Source: an uncultured Clostridium sp. (GTDB lineage Bacteria; Bacillota; Clostridia; TANB77; CAG-508). Taken from it: 46,292 nucleotides of DNA. The translations under genes and the position numbers were made by a program. This document shows, one piece after another, positions 24,441 through 32,306 of the stretch; the stretch's first letter is position 1, and each line of letters starts with the position of its first letter. The stretch is taken from the NCBI GenBank assembly GCA_958422985.1, contig CATZPY010000009.1:1-46292 (forward strand). Reading direction: 5' to 3'. A model generated the notes under the pieces. It had not been told where the DNA came from and made no database searches. It worked only from the letters and a program-made list of their open reading frames with translations.

Positions 24441-26087
24441 ATGCAAGATATTGAAATTGCAAGAAATGCAAAATTAAAAAATATAAATAAGATTGCCGAA
24501 AGGTTAAAAATAGATGAAGAATATTTAGAACAATATGGAAAGTATAAAGCAAAAATCTCCTTAAATTATTATGAAAAAATAAAAGGCAACAAAGATGGAA
24601 AATTAATATTAGTTACAGCAATAAATCCAACTCCACTAGGAGAAGGAAAAACTACTACATCTATAGGGCTTACAGATGCTTTTAATAAATTAAATAAAAA
24701 TGCGATATTAGCTTTAAGAGAGCCTTCCTTAGGACCAGTATTTGGAATAAAAGGAGGAGCTACAGGTGGTGGATATTCGCAAGTAGCACCAATGGAAGAT
24801 ATAAACTTACACTTTACAGGAGATATTCACGCAATAACTACAGCGAATAATTTGTTAAGTGCAATTATAGACAATCATATTTGGCAGGGAAATGAATTAG
24901 AAATAGAAAAAGTAACATGGAAGCGTTGTGTAGATTTAAATGATAGAGCATTAAGAAAAGTACAAATTTCTCTTTCTGGCGAAAAAAATATGACTCCAAG
25001 AGAAGATGGGTTTGACATTACAGTTGCTTCAGAAATTATGGCAATATTATGCCTAGCAAAAGACATGAAAGACTTAAAAAGAAGATTAGGAAATATAATT
25101 ATAGGATATAATAAACAGAACAATCCAATTACTTGTAAAGATTTAAAAGCAGAAGGAAGTTTAGCAGTAGTTTTAAAAGATGCAATTAACCCTAATTTAG
25201 TACAAACATTAGAAAATAATCCAGTTTTAATACATGGCGGACCATTTGCAAATATTGCACATGGCTGTAATAGTATAATTGCAACAAATATGGCACTAAA
25301 AATGGGAGATTATGTAATTACAGAAGCAGGATTTGGTGCAGATTTAGGTGCAGAAAAATTTTTAGACATAAAATGCAGATTAATAGATAAAAAACCTAAT
25401 GCAGTAGTAATAGTAGCAACTTTAAAAGCTTTAAAATACCATGGTGGTGTAGGCAAAGAAGAATGTACTAAAGAAAACATAGAAGCTTTAAAAATAGGTA
25501 TAAACAATTTACTAAAACATATAGAAAATATAAAAAAATATGGAGTAACACCAATTGTTGCAATTAATAAGTTTACCAATGATACAGAAAAAGAAATAAC
25601 AGTATTAAAAGAAGCTTTAAGAGGAATTGCAGAAGTAAGTTTATTAGAAAACTGGGAAAAAGGTGGAGAAGGTGCAACAGATTTAGCAAATAAACTTATA
25701 AAAATATGTGAAACTGAAAATGATTTTGAATATATATATAATATTAATGACACAATAGAAGAAAAAATAGCTAAAGTATCACAAAAAATATATGGTGCAA
25801 CAGGTGTAGAATATTCAGACTTGGCAAAAGAACAATTAAAGGAATTAAATAATTTAAAGATACCAATTTGTGTAGCAAAAACGCAATATTCATTTTCGGA
25901 TGATCCAAAAGACTTATTAGGAGATAAACCATTTAATCTTCATGTAACAGAATTAAAAATGAAAGCAGGAGCAGAATTTGTTGTTGTTTTAACAGGAAAA
26001 ATAATGACAATGCCAGGACTTCCAAAAAAACCGGCAGCAGAAAATATTAGTATAGATGATAATGGAATAATAACAGGAATATTTTAA
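24441..26087 (+). CDS. fhs: Formate--tetrahydrofolate ligase
   Basis: A 548-residue enzyme of near-usual length. Conserved stretches: P-loop PTPLGEGKTTTSIGL, EPSLGPVFGIKGGATGGG, QVAPMEDINLHFTGDIHAI and the C-terminal VLTGKIMTMPGLPKKPAAE. It makes 10-formyl-THF from formate, THF and ATP, feeding purine synthesis, Met-tRNA formylation or an acetogenic methyl branch. No Wood-Ljungdahl genes are adjacent, so a biosynthetic role is all that can be said. ATG follows AAAGGAGG. A long hairpin after the gene reaches the next start codon. Confidence 0.95.
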   Translation: MQDIEIARNAKLKNINKIAERLKIDEEYLEQYGKYKAKISLNYYEKIKGNKDGKLILVTAINPTPLGEGKTTTSIGLTDAFNKLNKNAILALREPSLGPVFGIKGGATGGGYSQVAPMEDINLHFTGDIHAITTANNLLSAIIDNHIWQGNELEIEKVTWKRCVDLNDRALRKVQISLSGEKNMTPREDGFDITVASEIMAILCLAKDMKDLKRRLGNIIIGYNKQNNPITCKDLKAEGSLAVVLKDAINPNLVQTLENNPVLIHGGPFANIAHGCNSIIATNMALKMGDYVITEAGFGADLGAEKFLDIKCRLIDKKPNAVVIVATLKALKYHGGVGKEECTKENIEALKIGINNLLKHIENIKKYGVTPIVAINKFTNDTEKEITVLKEALRGIAEVSLLENWEKGGEGATDLANKLIKICETENDFEYIYNINDTIEEKIAKVSQKIYGATGVEYSDLAKEQLKELNNLKIPICVAKTQYSFSDDPKDLLGDKPFNLHVTELKMKAGAEFVVVLTGKIMTMPGLPKKPAAENISIDDNGIITGIF

Positions 26088-26097
26088 TATATTGTAT

Positions 26098-26154
26098 AAA
26101 AACACCATATATGGATAAAATAATTTTAAATTGTTTTATAAGTGTGGTGTTTTT
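26098..26154 (+). terminator. fhs terminator abutting the sleB start
   Basis: AAAAACACCA (26098-26107) pairs perfectly with TGGTGTTTTT (26145-26154), and the final T-run is itself the last five bases before the next ATG. The 37-base loop includes AT-rich sequence that could hold the sleB promoter. Confidence 0.6.
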
Positions 26155-26859
26155 ATGTTAAAAAAAGTTAAAAATAAATCATTAAAAACGATATGTATTT
26201 TATTAATAATATTGTCACTTACTATATTATCTATATTTGCTATATCTAATATTAATAAAGGAAACGAAGTAGAAGCTCTTTCAAAATATGGCTCTAGAGG
26301 TAGCGAAGTTACACAAATACAAACAAAATTAAAAAGATGGGGTTATTATAAAGGTAATATAGATGGAATATATGGAAGCCAAACTGTAGAGGCAGTTAAA
26401 TATTTTCAAAGAAAAAACAATTTAGCAGTAGATGGAATTGCAGGAAAAAATACATTAGAAGCTATGGGAATATTTAATTCTTCATCTTCTGGTTCATCTA
26501 GTTCGAATTCTTCAAATTTAAATTTACTTGCAAGAGTAATTTATGGAGAAGCAAGAGGAGAACCATATACAGGTCAAGTTGCAGTAGGAGCAGTAGTATT
26601 AAATAGGGTTAGAAGTAGTTCTTTTCCGAATACGATTTCCGGAGTAGTATACCAAAAAGGAGCCTTTGATGCGGTTAGTGATGGACAAATAAATTTAACA
26701 CCTAATTCTACAGCAAAAAAAGCAGCACAAGATGCGTTAAATGGGTGGGACCCATCATATGGAGCAATATATTATTTTAACCCATCTACAGCCACAAATA
26801 AATGGATTTGGTCAAGACCAATGACAGTAACTATAGGAAGACATAGATTTTGTAAATAG
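26155..26859 (+). CDS. SleB-type spore cortex-lytic / cell wall hydrolase
   Basis: A 234-residue exported protein. Signal anchor at about 10-30 (ICILLIILSLTILSIFAI), a peptidoglycan-binding domain (about 42-102: GSRGSEVTQIQTKLKRWGYY, GIYGSQTVEAVKYFQ), a Ser-rich linker, and a SleB/CwlJ hydrolase domain (about 120-234) with catalytic-type Glu in ARVIYGEARGE and VAVGAVVLNRVRS. In sporulating relatives SleB cleaves cortex peptidoglycan during germination; here that is inferred. The ATG at 26155 is chosen over an in-frame TTG at 26131, which lies in the terminator loop. No good ribosome binding site is seen: GTGGTG in the terminator stem is the nearest. Confidence 0.83.
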   Translation: MLKKVKNKSLKTICILLIILSLTILSIFAISNINKGNEVEALSKYGSRGSEVTQIQTKLKRWGYYKGNIDGIYGSQTVEAVKYFQRKNNLAVDGIAGKNTLEAMGIFNSSSSGSSSSNSSNLNLLARVIYGEARGEPYTGQVAVGAVVLNRVRSSSFPNTISGVVYQKGAFDAVSDGQINLTPNSTAKKAAQDALNGWDPSYGAIYYFNPSTATNKWIWSRPMTVTIGRHRFCK

Positions 26860-26865
26860 ATATTA

Positions 26866-26895
26866 AATTGCTACAAAAAAGTGGCAATTTTTTTT
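26866..26895 (+). terminator. Intrinsic terminator after sleB
   Basis: AATTGCTAC (26866-26874) pairs with GTGGCAATT (26881-26889, one G-U), followed by T-run to 26895. The dispersed repeat starts in its T-run. Confidence 0.8.
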
Positions 26896-26959
26896 ATATA
26901 GTAGGAGTAACTTCTGTACTAGAAAATCTTAGGTGCGCTTTTTTATGTAGTAGGAGAAA
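26890..26959 (+). repeat. Dispersed intergenic repeat, copy 3, 1.4 tandem units
   Basis: The start TTTTTTATATAGTAGGAG (26890-26907) recurs at 26939-26956 with one change, a period of 49 bases. The unit continues CTTCTGTACTAGAAAATC then TTAGGTGCGC, matching blocks of the copies at 16580-16694 (minus strand) and 30624-30734 (plus strand). As at 30624, it follows directly on a terminator hairpin. Confidence 0.6.
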
Positions 26960-26977
26960 AATGAAACTGTAATATTC

Positions 26978-27006
26978 TTGACAAATACTAGACATATTGA
27001 TAAGAT
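26978..27006 (+). promoter_or_regulatory. Sigma-A promoter of the yqeG operon
   Basis: TTGACA (26978-26983), 17-bp spacer, TAAGAT (27001-27006), 28 bases before the ATG. Confidence 0.8.
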
Positions 27007-27034
27007 ATGAAAAGAAAAATAGGAGGATAATTAC

Positions 27035-27544
27035 ATGATATTATATCCAAATTTTTATTGCAAAAATATAAAAGATGTAGATATAAAAAAGTTAAATGAA
27101 AATAATATAAAAGGAATACTTTTAGATGTAGATAACACGTTAATAGATTTAGAACATAACTTATTAGAAGGAGCAGAAGAATGGTGTAATAGCCTAAAAA
27201 AGCATAATATTAAATTTTGTATTTTATCGAATTCAAACAACAAAGAAAAAATAAAGAAAGTATCTGCTATATTGGACATTCCATACATATCATTTGGAAC
27301 GAAGCCCTTAAAAAGAGGATATAAAAAAGCAAGTAAGCTATTAAACTTACCATACGAAAATCTAGCTATAATAGGAGATCAAATTTTTACAGATATTATA
27401 GGTGGTAATAGATGCAAAATGTATACAATATTGGTGGATCCAATTAGTACAAGAGAGCTATTTATTACAGCTATAAAAAGAGGTTTAGAAAATAAAATAT
27501 TAGACAAGTATAAAGAAAAACAACAAAAAGAGAAAGAAGGATAA
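27035..27544 (+). CDS. YqeG-family HAD phosphatase
   Basis: A 169-residue HAD-type hydrolase: motif I LLDVDNTLID (nucleophile Asp31, Asp33), motif II ILSNSN, Lys in GTKPLKRGYKKA, and motif III IIGDQIFTDIIGGNR. The family (YqeG, related to Gep4) is predicted to be a phosphatidylglycerophosphate phosphatase. ATG follows TAGGAGG. The following gene starts 3 bases after its stop, so the two are co-translated. Confidence 0.88.
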   Translation: MILYPNFYCKNIKDVDIKKLNENNIKGILLDVDNTLIDLEHNLLEGAEEWCNSLKKHNIKFCILSNSNNKEKIKKVSAILDIPYISFGTKPLKRGYKKASKLLNLPYENLAIIGDQIFTDIIGGNRCKMYTILVDPISTRELFITAIKRGLENKILDKYKEKQQKEKEG

Positions 27545-27547
27545 AAT

Positions 27548-28300
27548 ATGTTTTTTAATGATGTTCACATAATGATATATGTTGCATTTGGAATTTTAGG
27601 TTTAATTGTTGGAAATATATTGCCACATATAAATAAAAGACTAATAGAACACAAAAAAGTATTTACTAAAGATTTTTTTAAGGATTACCCAAAAAACTTT
27701 AAACCACATTATATACATATGTTATTAATAGCAATAATATATATATTACTATTGTATAAGTTTGGATTAAAACCAGATTTTATACAAAATTTAGACTTAA
27801 TAAAACATATGATACTAACACCAATGCTATTTTCTGTAGCTGTTATAGATTTTAAAAATAGTATAATACCAAATAGGCTATTGCTTACAATGGCAGAAAC
27901 GGGCTTATTACTTACATTTGTATATGGAATATCAGATATTAATTTAGCAATGAATATGTTACTTGGAATGGTAGTAGGAACAGTAATATTTGGAATATTA
28001 ACATTATTAGGAAGATTAGTTTCTGGGAAAGAAGCAATGGGAATGGGAGATGTAAAACTAGTAGCTGCATTAGGTCTTTTCTTTGGAGCTTCTAACATTT
28101 TAGCAATATCAATTATATCATTCTTATTAGGGGCAATAATTAGTATAGTATTAGTGCTAAGTAAAAAAAGAAAAATAGATGATTACATACCATTTGGTCC
28201 ATTTATAGTAATTGCTTCTTATATAGCAATATTTGTTCCATTTAGTGCAATACTATTTGTATTACTTAAAATTTTTACATTGGGACTATATAAAGTATAA
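27548..28300 (+). CDS. A24-type prepilin peptidase
   Basis: A 250-residue protein with about seven membrane helices. The two catalytic aspartates of A24 peptidases are seen: Asp101 in VIDFKNSIIPNR and Asp168 in MGMGDVKLVAALG. The N-terminal cytoplasmic domain lacks the four zinc cysteines found in PilD and is short, so N-methylation is doubtful. It would cleave type-4 pilin-like leaders, but no pilin genes lie nearby. It sits 3 bases after yqeG and 18 before the M24 peptidase gene, within one operon. Confidence 0.85.
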   Translation: MFFNDVHIMIYVAFGILGLIVGNILPHINKRLIEHKKVFTKDFFKDYPKNFKPHYIHMLLIAIIYILLLYKFGLKPDFIQNLDLIKHMILTPMLFSVAVIDFKNSIIPNRLLLTMAETGLLLTFVYGISDINLAMNMLLGMVVGTVIFGILTLLGRLVSGKEAMGMGDVKLVAALGLFFGASNILAISIISFLLGAIISIVLVLSKKRKIDDYIPFGPFIVIASYIAIFVPFSAILFVLLKIFTLGLYKV

Positions 28301-28318
28301 CATTGGGGGCTGATATTA

Positions 28319-29383
28319 ATGAATGAAAAAGTTAAATGGCTAAGAGAAAAATTATCTACAATAGATTTAGATGGAATGATTGTTTCAAATCCTGTAAATA
28401 TTAAATATTTAACTGGGATTGATGCAGAAGGAGTATTATTAATTACGAGGAAAGAAAATATTTTTATAACAGACGCAAGGTATACAGAGCATATTAATAG
28501 CATACTAACAATAGATGATGAAATTGTGTTATATGATTATAAAGATATAGACCCAATAGATTATGAAAATTTATTTATGTTTTGCAGTAATGTAGGTTTT
28601 GAAGAAAATTATGTTACATATGCTAAATATAAAGAATATAAGCAAATGTATAAAATAAATAATTTAGTAGAAACAGATAATTTTATAGAAACACATAGAA
28701 TGATAAAGGCACCAGAGGAAATTAATTATATACAAAAAGCGTGCAAGATTACAGATGATTGCTTTAAACATATTTGTAATTTTATAAAAGTTGGAATGAC
28801 AGAAAAAGAGATAGCATTCGAAATAGAACATTATTTTAAAACACATGAAGCAGATGGATTGGCATTTGACACAATTGTAGCTTCTGGAAGTAATTCTTCT
28901 ATGCCACATGCAATTCCAACAGACAGAAAAATAGTAGCAGGTGATCCAATTACTATAGACTTTGGTTGTAGATATAAAGGATATTGTTCAGATATGACGA
29001 GAACAATATTTGTAGAATATGTACCAGAAGGAATAAAACCTATTTATAATTTAGTACTAAAAAATCAAGAATTAGTGCTAGATTCTATCCAAGAAAATGC
29101 AAATGCAAGAATATTAACAATGATGGTAGAAAGTGACTTTAAAGTAAATGGTTATACTTTAGACCACAGTTTAGGCCATGGTGTTGGACTAGACATTCAC
29201 GAAAAACCATTTGTGGGAAGAAAAGATGTTTTATTAAAAGAAAATATGATTATAACAGATGAACCAGGAATTTATTTGCCAGGTAAATTTGGAGTAAGGA
29301 TAGAAGACACAGTTTTAGTTACAAAAAATGGTTGTATAAAATTAACAGAATCTGATAAAAATTATATTATAATAAACAATTAA
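28319..29383 (+). CDS. M24-family Xaa-Pro aminopeptidase
   Basis: A 354-residue peptidase. N-terminal creatinase-like domain (1-125) and pita-bread catalytic domain. Metal ligands visible: Asp in TIDFGCRYKGYCSDMTRTIF (two Asp), His in DHSLGHGVGLDIHE, Glu in ITDEPGIYLPG and Glu in GVRIEDTVLV. It removes the first residue from peptides with Pro at position 2 in the cytoplasm. Its place just before efp is common in Firmicutes. ATG lies 18 bases after the prepilin peptidase gene. Confidence 0.92.
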   Translation: MNEKVKWLREKLSTIDLDGMIVSNPVNIKYLTGIDAEGVLLITRKENIFITDARYTEHINSILTIDDEIVLYDYKDIDPIDYENLFMFCSNVGFEENYVTYAKYKEYKQMYKINNLVETDNFIETHRMIKAPEEINYIQKACKITDDCFKHICNFIKVGMTEKEIAFEIEHYFKTHEADGLAFDTIVASGSNSSMPHAIPTDRKIVAGDPITIDFGCRYKGYCSDMTRTIFVEYVPEGIKPIYNLVLKNQELVLDSIQENANARILTMMVESDFKVNGYTLDHSLGHGVGLDIHEKPFVGRKDVLLKENMIITDEPGIYLPGKFGVRIEDTVLVTKNGCIKLTESDKNYIIINN

Positions 29384-29468
29384 AATATAATATTTTTAAT
29401 AGAATAAGTAAAATAAAAAGTTAAATGCACATTTTTTTATAAAATAAGTACTAAAAATATTGATATAC

Positions 29469-29497
29469 TTGCATTTTATGTATATTTGTAGTAAAAT
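29469..29497 (+). promoter_or_regulatory. Sigma-A promoter of efp
   Basis: TTGCAT (29469-29474), 17-bp spacer, TAAAAT (29492-29497), 49 bases before the efp ATG. It allows expression of efp apart from the upstream peptidase. Confidence 0.65.
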
Positions 29498-29546
29498 AAA
29501 AAAAGTGCAAAAAGAGAAAAAAAGAAAGTATTAGGAGGTAATAATT

Positions 29547-30113
29547 ATGGCAGAAGTTTATTCAGCAGGAGATTTTAGAAATGGAACAACATTCGAAATG
29601 GATGGAAATGTATTTAAGGTAGTAGAATTTCAACACGTAAAACCAGGAAAAGGTTCTGCATTTGTAAGAACAAAATTAAAAAATGTTATTTCAGGAGCAG
29701 TTATAGAAAAAACATTTAACCCATCTGAAAAATACCCAGGAGCAGAAATCGAAAAAAGAGATATGCAATATTTATACGAAGATGGTGGTTTATATTACTT
29801 TATGGATAACGAAACATATGAACAAATACCATTAAACGAAGAACAAATTGGTGATGCATTAAAATTTATGAAAGAAAATATGGATATGAAAATCTTATCA
29901 TATAAAGGAAAAGTATTTGCAGTTGAACCACCAATGTTTGTTGAATTAGAAGTTACATATACAGAACCAGGATTTAGTGGAAATACTACAACAACATCTG
30001 GTAAACCAGCTAAATTAGAAAATGGTTTAGAAATAAGTGTTCCATTATTTGTAGAAATAGGAGATAGACTAAGAATAGATACTAGAACTGGTGAATATAT
30101 GGAAAGAGTCTAA
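29547..30113 (+). CDS. efp: Translation elongation factor P
   Basis: A 188-residue three-domain protein of standard length. Domain I carries the loop PGKGSAFVRTK with Lys35 at the tip, the residue modified in many bacteria. Domain III has the conserved PLFVEIGDRLRIDTRTGEYMERV end. EF-P relieves ribosomes stalled on proline runs. Ribosome binding site TAGGAGG. No lysine-modifying genes (epmA/ymfI) are in view. Confidence 0.95.
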   Translation: MAEVYSAGDFRNGTTFEMDGNVFKVVEFQHVKPGKGSAFVRTKLKNVISGAVIEKTFNPSEKYPGAEIEKRDMQYLYEDGGLYYFMDNETYEQIPLNEEQIGDALKFMKENMDMKILSYKGKVFAVEPPMFVELEVTYTEPGFSGNTTTTSGKPAKLENGLEISVPLFVEIGDRLRIDTRTGEYMERV

Positions 30114-30130
30114 AAGAAAGAGGTTTTGTT

Positions 30131-30583
30131 ATGGAAATAAAAGAGCAATTACAAAAACTAATTTTAGATATGAATAAAAATATTAAAGATGAAAAAGATT
30201 TAAAATATGTTCAAGAAAATGTTATTAAGACAATAGCAGATATATTACAAAAAATGGATGATATAAACAAAGACAATCAAACAAAAATTGCTAAATTAGA
30301 AGAAAAAATAGATAAGATGGCAAAAGAATTATATCTTAATGATGTATACGATATAGAAATTGTTTGTCCATATTGCAATTATCAATTTGAAACAGATTTT
30401 GACGAAGATAAAAAAGAAGTAAAATGTCCAGAATGTAATAATGTTATAGAGCTAGACTGGTCATGTGATGACGATTGTGAAGACTGTGGAGATTGCGATG
30501 ATGGTTGCAAAGATGGATGCAGTTCTTGTACAGGATGTGGACATCACCATGATAACGATGAAGACTTAGAAGATGATATGTAA
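30131..30583 (+). CDS. Zinc-ribbon protein with coiled coil, CD1247-like
   Basis: A 150-residue protein. Residues 1-80 are helical and charged, likely a coiled coil (LQKMDDINKDNQTKIAKLEEKIDKM split here). Residues 85-120 form a zinc ribbon with CPYC and CPEC. The tail (about 118-150) is packed with Cys, Asp, Gly and His (DDDCEDCGDCDDGC and a HH pair), an unusual metal-rich end. The arrangement and the place directly after efp match clostridial proteins annotated with a CD1247 N-terminal domain. Function unknown; the tail suggests binding of extra metal ions. Confidence 0.8.
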   Translation: MEIKEQLQKLILDMNKNIKDEKDLKYVQENVIKTIADILQKMDDINKDNQTKIAKLEEKIDKMAKELYLNDVYDIEIVCPYCNYQFETDFDEDKKEVKCPECNNVIELDWSCDDDCEDCGDCDDGCKDGCSSCTGCGHHHDNDEDLEDDM

Positions 30584-30598
30584 ATATTAGTTAAAAAG

Positions 30599-30623
30599 AC
30601 ACATAGAATATATGTGTTTTTTT
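30599..30623 (+). terminator. Intrinsic terminator of the efp operon
   Basis: ACACATA (30599-30605) pairs with TATGTGT (30611-30617), then a T-run to 30623. Adjacent to the dispersed repeat copy 2. Confidence 0.75.
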
Positions 30624-30734
30624 ATATTATAGGAAAAATCTCTTGATAGGAGAGCTTTATGTACTAGAAAATTATAGCGCACATATGATTTACTTAAAAT
30701 TTACATTTGTTAGGAAATTTTAGGTGAGGCTTTT
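30624..30734 (+). repeat. Dispersed intergenic repeat, copy 2
   Basis: About 110 bases aligning along their length with the minus strand of 16580-16694; shared blocks include TGTACTAGAAAATTAT, TTTACATTTG and GGAAATTTTAGGTGAGGCTTTT split over the end. It fills the gap between the efp operon terminator and the convergent M23 gene, whose stop codon it touches. Confidence 0.65.
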
Positions 30735-31305
30735 ACTGGAAATAGTCTAAAGGATTTACATATTTATCATTTATACGGAAGCCTAAGTGCAAATGTGTGC
30801 CAGTTGTAGCACCATTAGTTGGTTTTCCTGTAGAGTCGGTATAGTTATTGCCAGGAACACCATAAACATATTTAGGTCCAACATTTGCGATAATTTGACC
30901 TTTAAAAACAGTATCACCTTCAGATACTAAATAATTAGGGGATATATGGCAATAGGTAACTTTGAACTCGTTAAATGACAATGTTAAAGTATAACCACCA
31001 GCGCCTAAAAAACCTAAAAATGTAATTTTACCATCTTCTATAGCTATTAAATTAGTTCCTTCGGGAGCGCCTATATCTGTTCCATAATGATAAGAAGAAG
31101 CACCAGCAGTAGGCGAATCTCTTTTACCAAATGGAGAAGTAATTTTGGTGTAGCCAGGAATTGGCCAAGCAAAACCGCAAGAGGAAATAGTAATATTGTT
31201 ACTATATATTAAATTTGTATTTGTAGAAGGAATAGATAAAGATATAAAAAAAGTTATAAACAAAAATATAAATATAAAGAATGTAACAAAAAATTTATTA
31301 AACAA
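30733..31305 (-). CDS. M23-family (LytM-type) peptidoglycan peptidase
   Basis: A 190-residue exported enzyme. N-terminal signal anchor (about 5-24, Phe/Ile-rich). The M23 domain shows WPIPGYTKITSPFGKR, zinc ligands His73 and Asp77 in HYGTDIGAP, and the catalytic HLHLG (His171, His173), plus YCHIS at 118-122. It cleaves peptide cross-bridges outside the cell. The start is a TTG at 31305 preceded by GGAGG at proper spacing; an upstream in-frame TTG contains that ribosome binding site and is rejected. It is the only protein gene on the minus strand and lies just after tRNA-Trp in its own direction. Confidence 0.85.
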   Translation of the reverse strand: MFNKFFVTFFIFIFLFITFFISLSIPSTNTNLIYSNNITISSCGFAWPIPGYTKITSPFGKRDSPTAGASSYHYGTDIGAPEGTNLIAIEDGKITFLGFLGAGGYTLTLSFNEFKVTYCHISPNYLVSEGDTVFKGQIIANVGPKYVYGVPGNNYTDSTGKPTNGATTGTHLHLGFRINDKYVNPLDYFQ

Positions 31306-31351
31306 TTGTACCTCCAATATTTAAATAAAGATAAGATTAAAATATAGTGTT

Positions 31352-31396
31352 AGAATAAAAAAATAAAGGTTTGCTATTAGTGTTAATAGCAAACCT
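31352..31396 (-). terminator. Terminator of tRNA-Trp
   Basis: A perfect 13-bp stem (31384-31396 with 31367-31379) around a 4-base loop, followed on the minus strand by TTATTTTTTTATT. It starts 2 bases beyond the tRNA CCA end. Confidence 0.9.
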
Positions 31397-31398
31397 CA

Positions 31399-31473
31399 TG
31401 GCAGGGGTAGAAGGATTCGAACCCTCACAGGCGGTTTTGGAGACCGATGTGCTACCATTAACACTATACCCCT
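31399..31473 (-). tRNA. tRNA-Trp (CCA anticodon)
   Basis: 75 nt with encoded CCA end. Acceptor AGGGGTA pairs with TACCCCT, discriminator G. The D-arm is GTGT...GCAC with AATGGTA in its loop. The anticodon loop CTCCAAA gives CCA, reading UGG. The T-arm is GAGGG-TTCGAAT-CCTTC. The top pair of the anticodon stem is a U-C mismatch (positions 27 and 43); the other pairs are intact. Confidence 0.93.
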
Positions 31474-31642
31474 AAAAAATAAGCAATAACATCATACCAT
31501 AATGAAAAAATATATGCAAGAGTTTTTACAAAAATATTGTTATAAATTTTAGAATATGTTATAGTGTAAGCATAAATTTATATAAACAATATGAATTATA
31601 TGCTATTATGATTGTTCAAATATACATAGAAAGGTAATTCTG

Positions 31643-32245
31643 ATGAAAAATAAAATATGTAAAAAGATATTATTAACAGGAGGAACTTGTGCAGGAAAGA
31701 CAGAGTCATTACCATTTATAAAAGAATATTTTAGTAAGCAAGGCTATGACGTATATATAGTAAATGAAACAGCAACTATGCTAATTCTTGGAGGAATTAC
31801 AGCACCAAAAGTAGGAGAAAGCAATTTTCAAGAACTGCTAATAAAAATGCAACTTGAAACAGAGAAAATTTATGAAAGAGCAATTAAATTATCTAGAAAC
31901 AATAAAAATTTAATTATATATGATAGAGGTCCAATTGATGCTATGATGTATTTAGATAAAACAGAATTAGAAAAAATTTTGAATAAATTTAATACAACAT
32001 ATGATAAAGTATTAAATAACTATGATGCTATTATACATATGGAAACAGTTGCAAAAATGTTACCAGAACTATATACATTTGATAATAATAAAGCAAGAAG
32101 AGATGAAGGAAATAATACAATTAATATTGATAATAAAATATTAGAAGCATATAAAACTCACCATAAAAGATTAATAATAAATAGCTGTGAAGATTTTAAA
32201 GATAAAATAAATAATCTGATAGAAAAGATGGAAGAAATTTTATAA
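31643..32245 (+). CDS. P-loop NTPase/kinase of the AAA_28 type
   Basis: A 200-residue cytoplasmic protein. P-loop GGTCAGKT (13-20), a lid-like basic region (DNNKARRDEGNN) and IIYDRGPIDAMMY, a DRG motif as in deoxynucleoside and thymidylate-type kinases. These features fit the AAA_28 group of predicted nucleoside or small-molecule kinases; the substrate is unknown. ATG follows AAAGGTAA. It stands alone between tRNA-Trp (opposite strand) and tmRNA. Confidence 0.75.
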   Translation: MKNKICKKILLTGGTCAGKTESLPFIKEYFSKQGYDVYIVNETATMLILGGITAPKVGESNFQELLIKMQLETEKIYERAIKLSRNNKNLIIYDRGPIDAMMYLDKTELEKILNKFNTTYDKVLNNYDAIIHMETVAKMLPELYTFDNNKARRDEGNNTINIDNKILEAYKTHHKRLIINSCEDFKDKINNLIEKMEEIL

Positions 32246-32265
32246 GTATAAATTTAAAACTAAGA

Positions 32266-32294
32266 TTGAGAAAAAAATAAATATGTGGTAAAAT
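32266..32294 (+). promoter_or_regulatory. Sigma-A promoter of tmRNA
   Basis: TTGAGA (32266-32271), 17-bp spacer, TAAAAT (32289-32294), ending 12 bases before the mature tmRNA 5' end. Confidence 0.7.
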
Positions 32295-32306
32295 AAATAT
32301 GTACTT

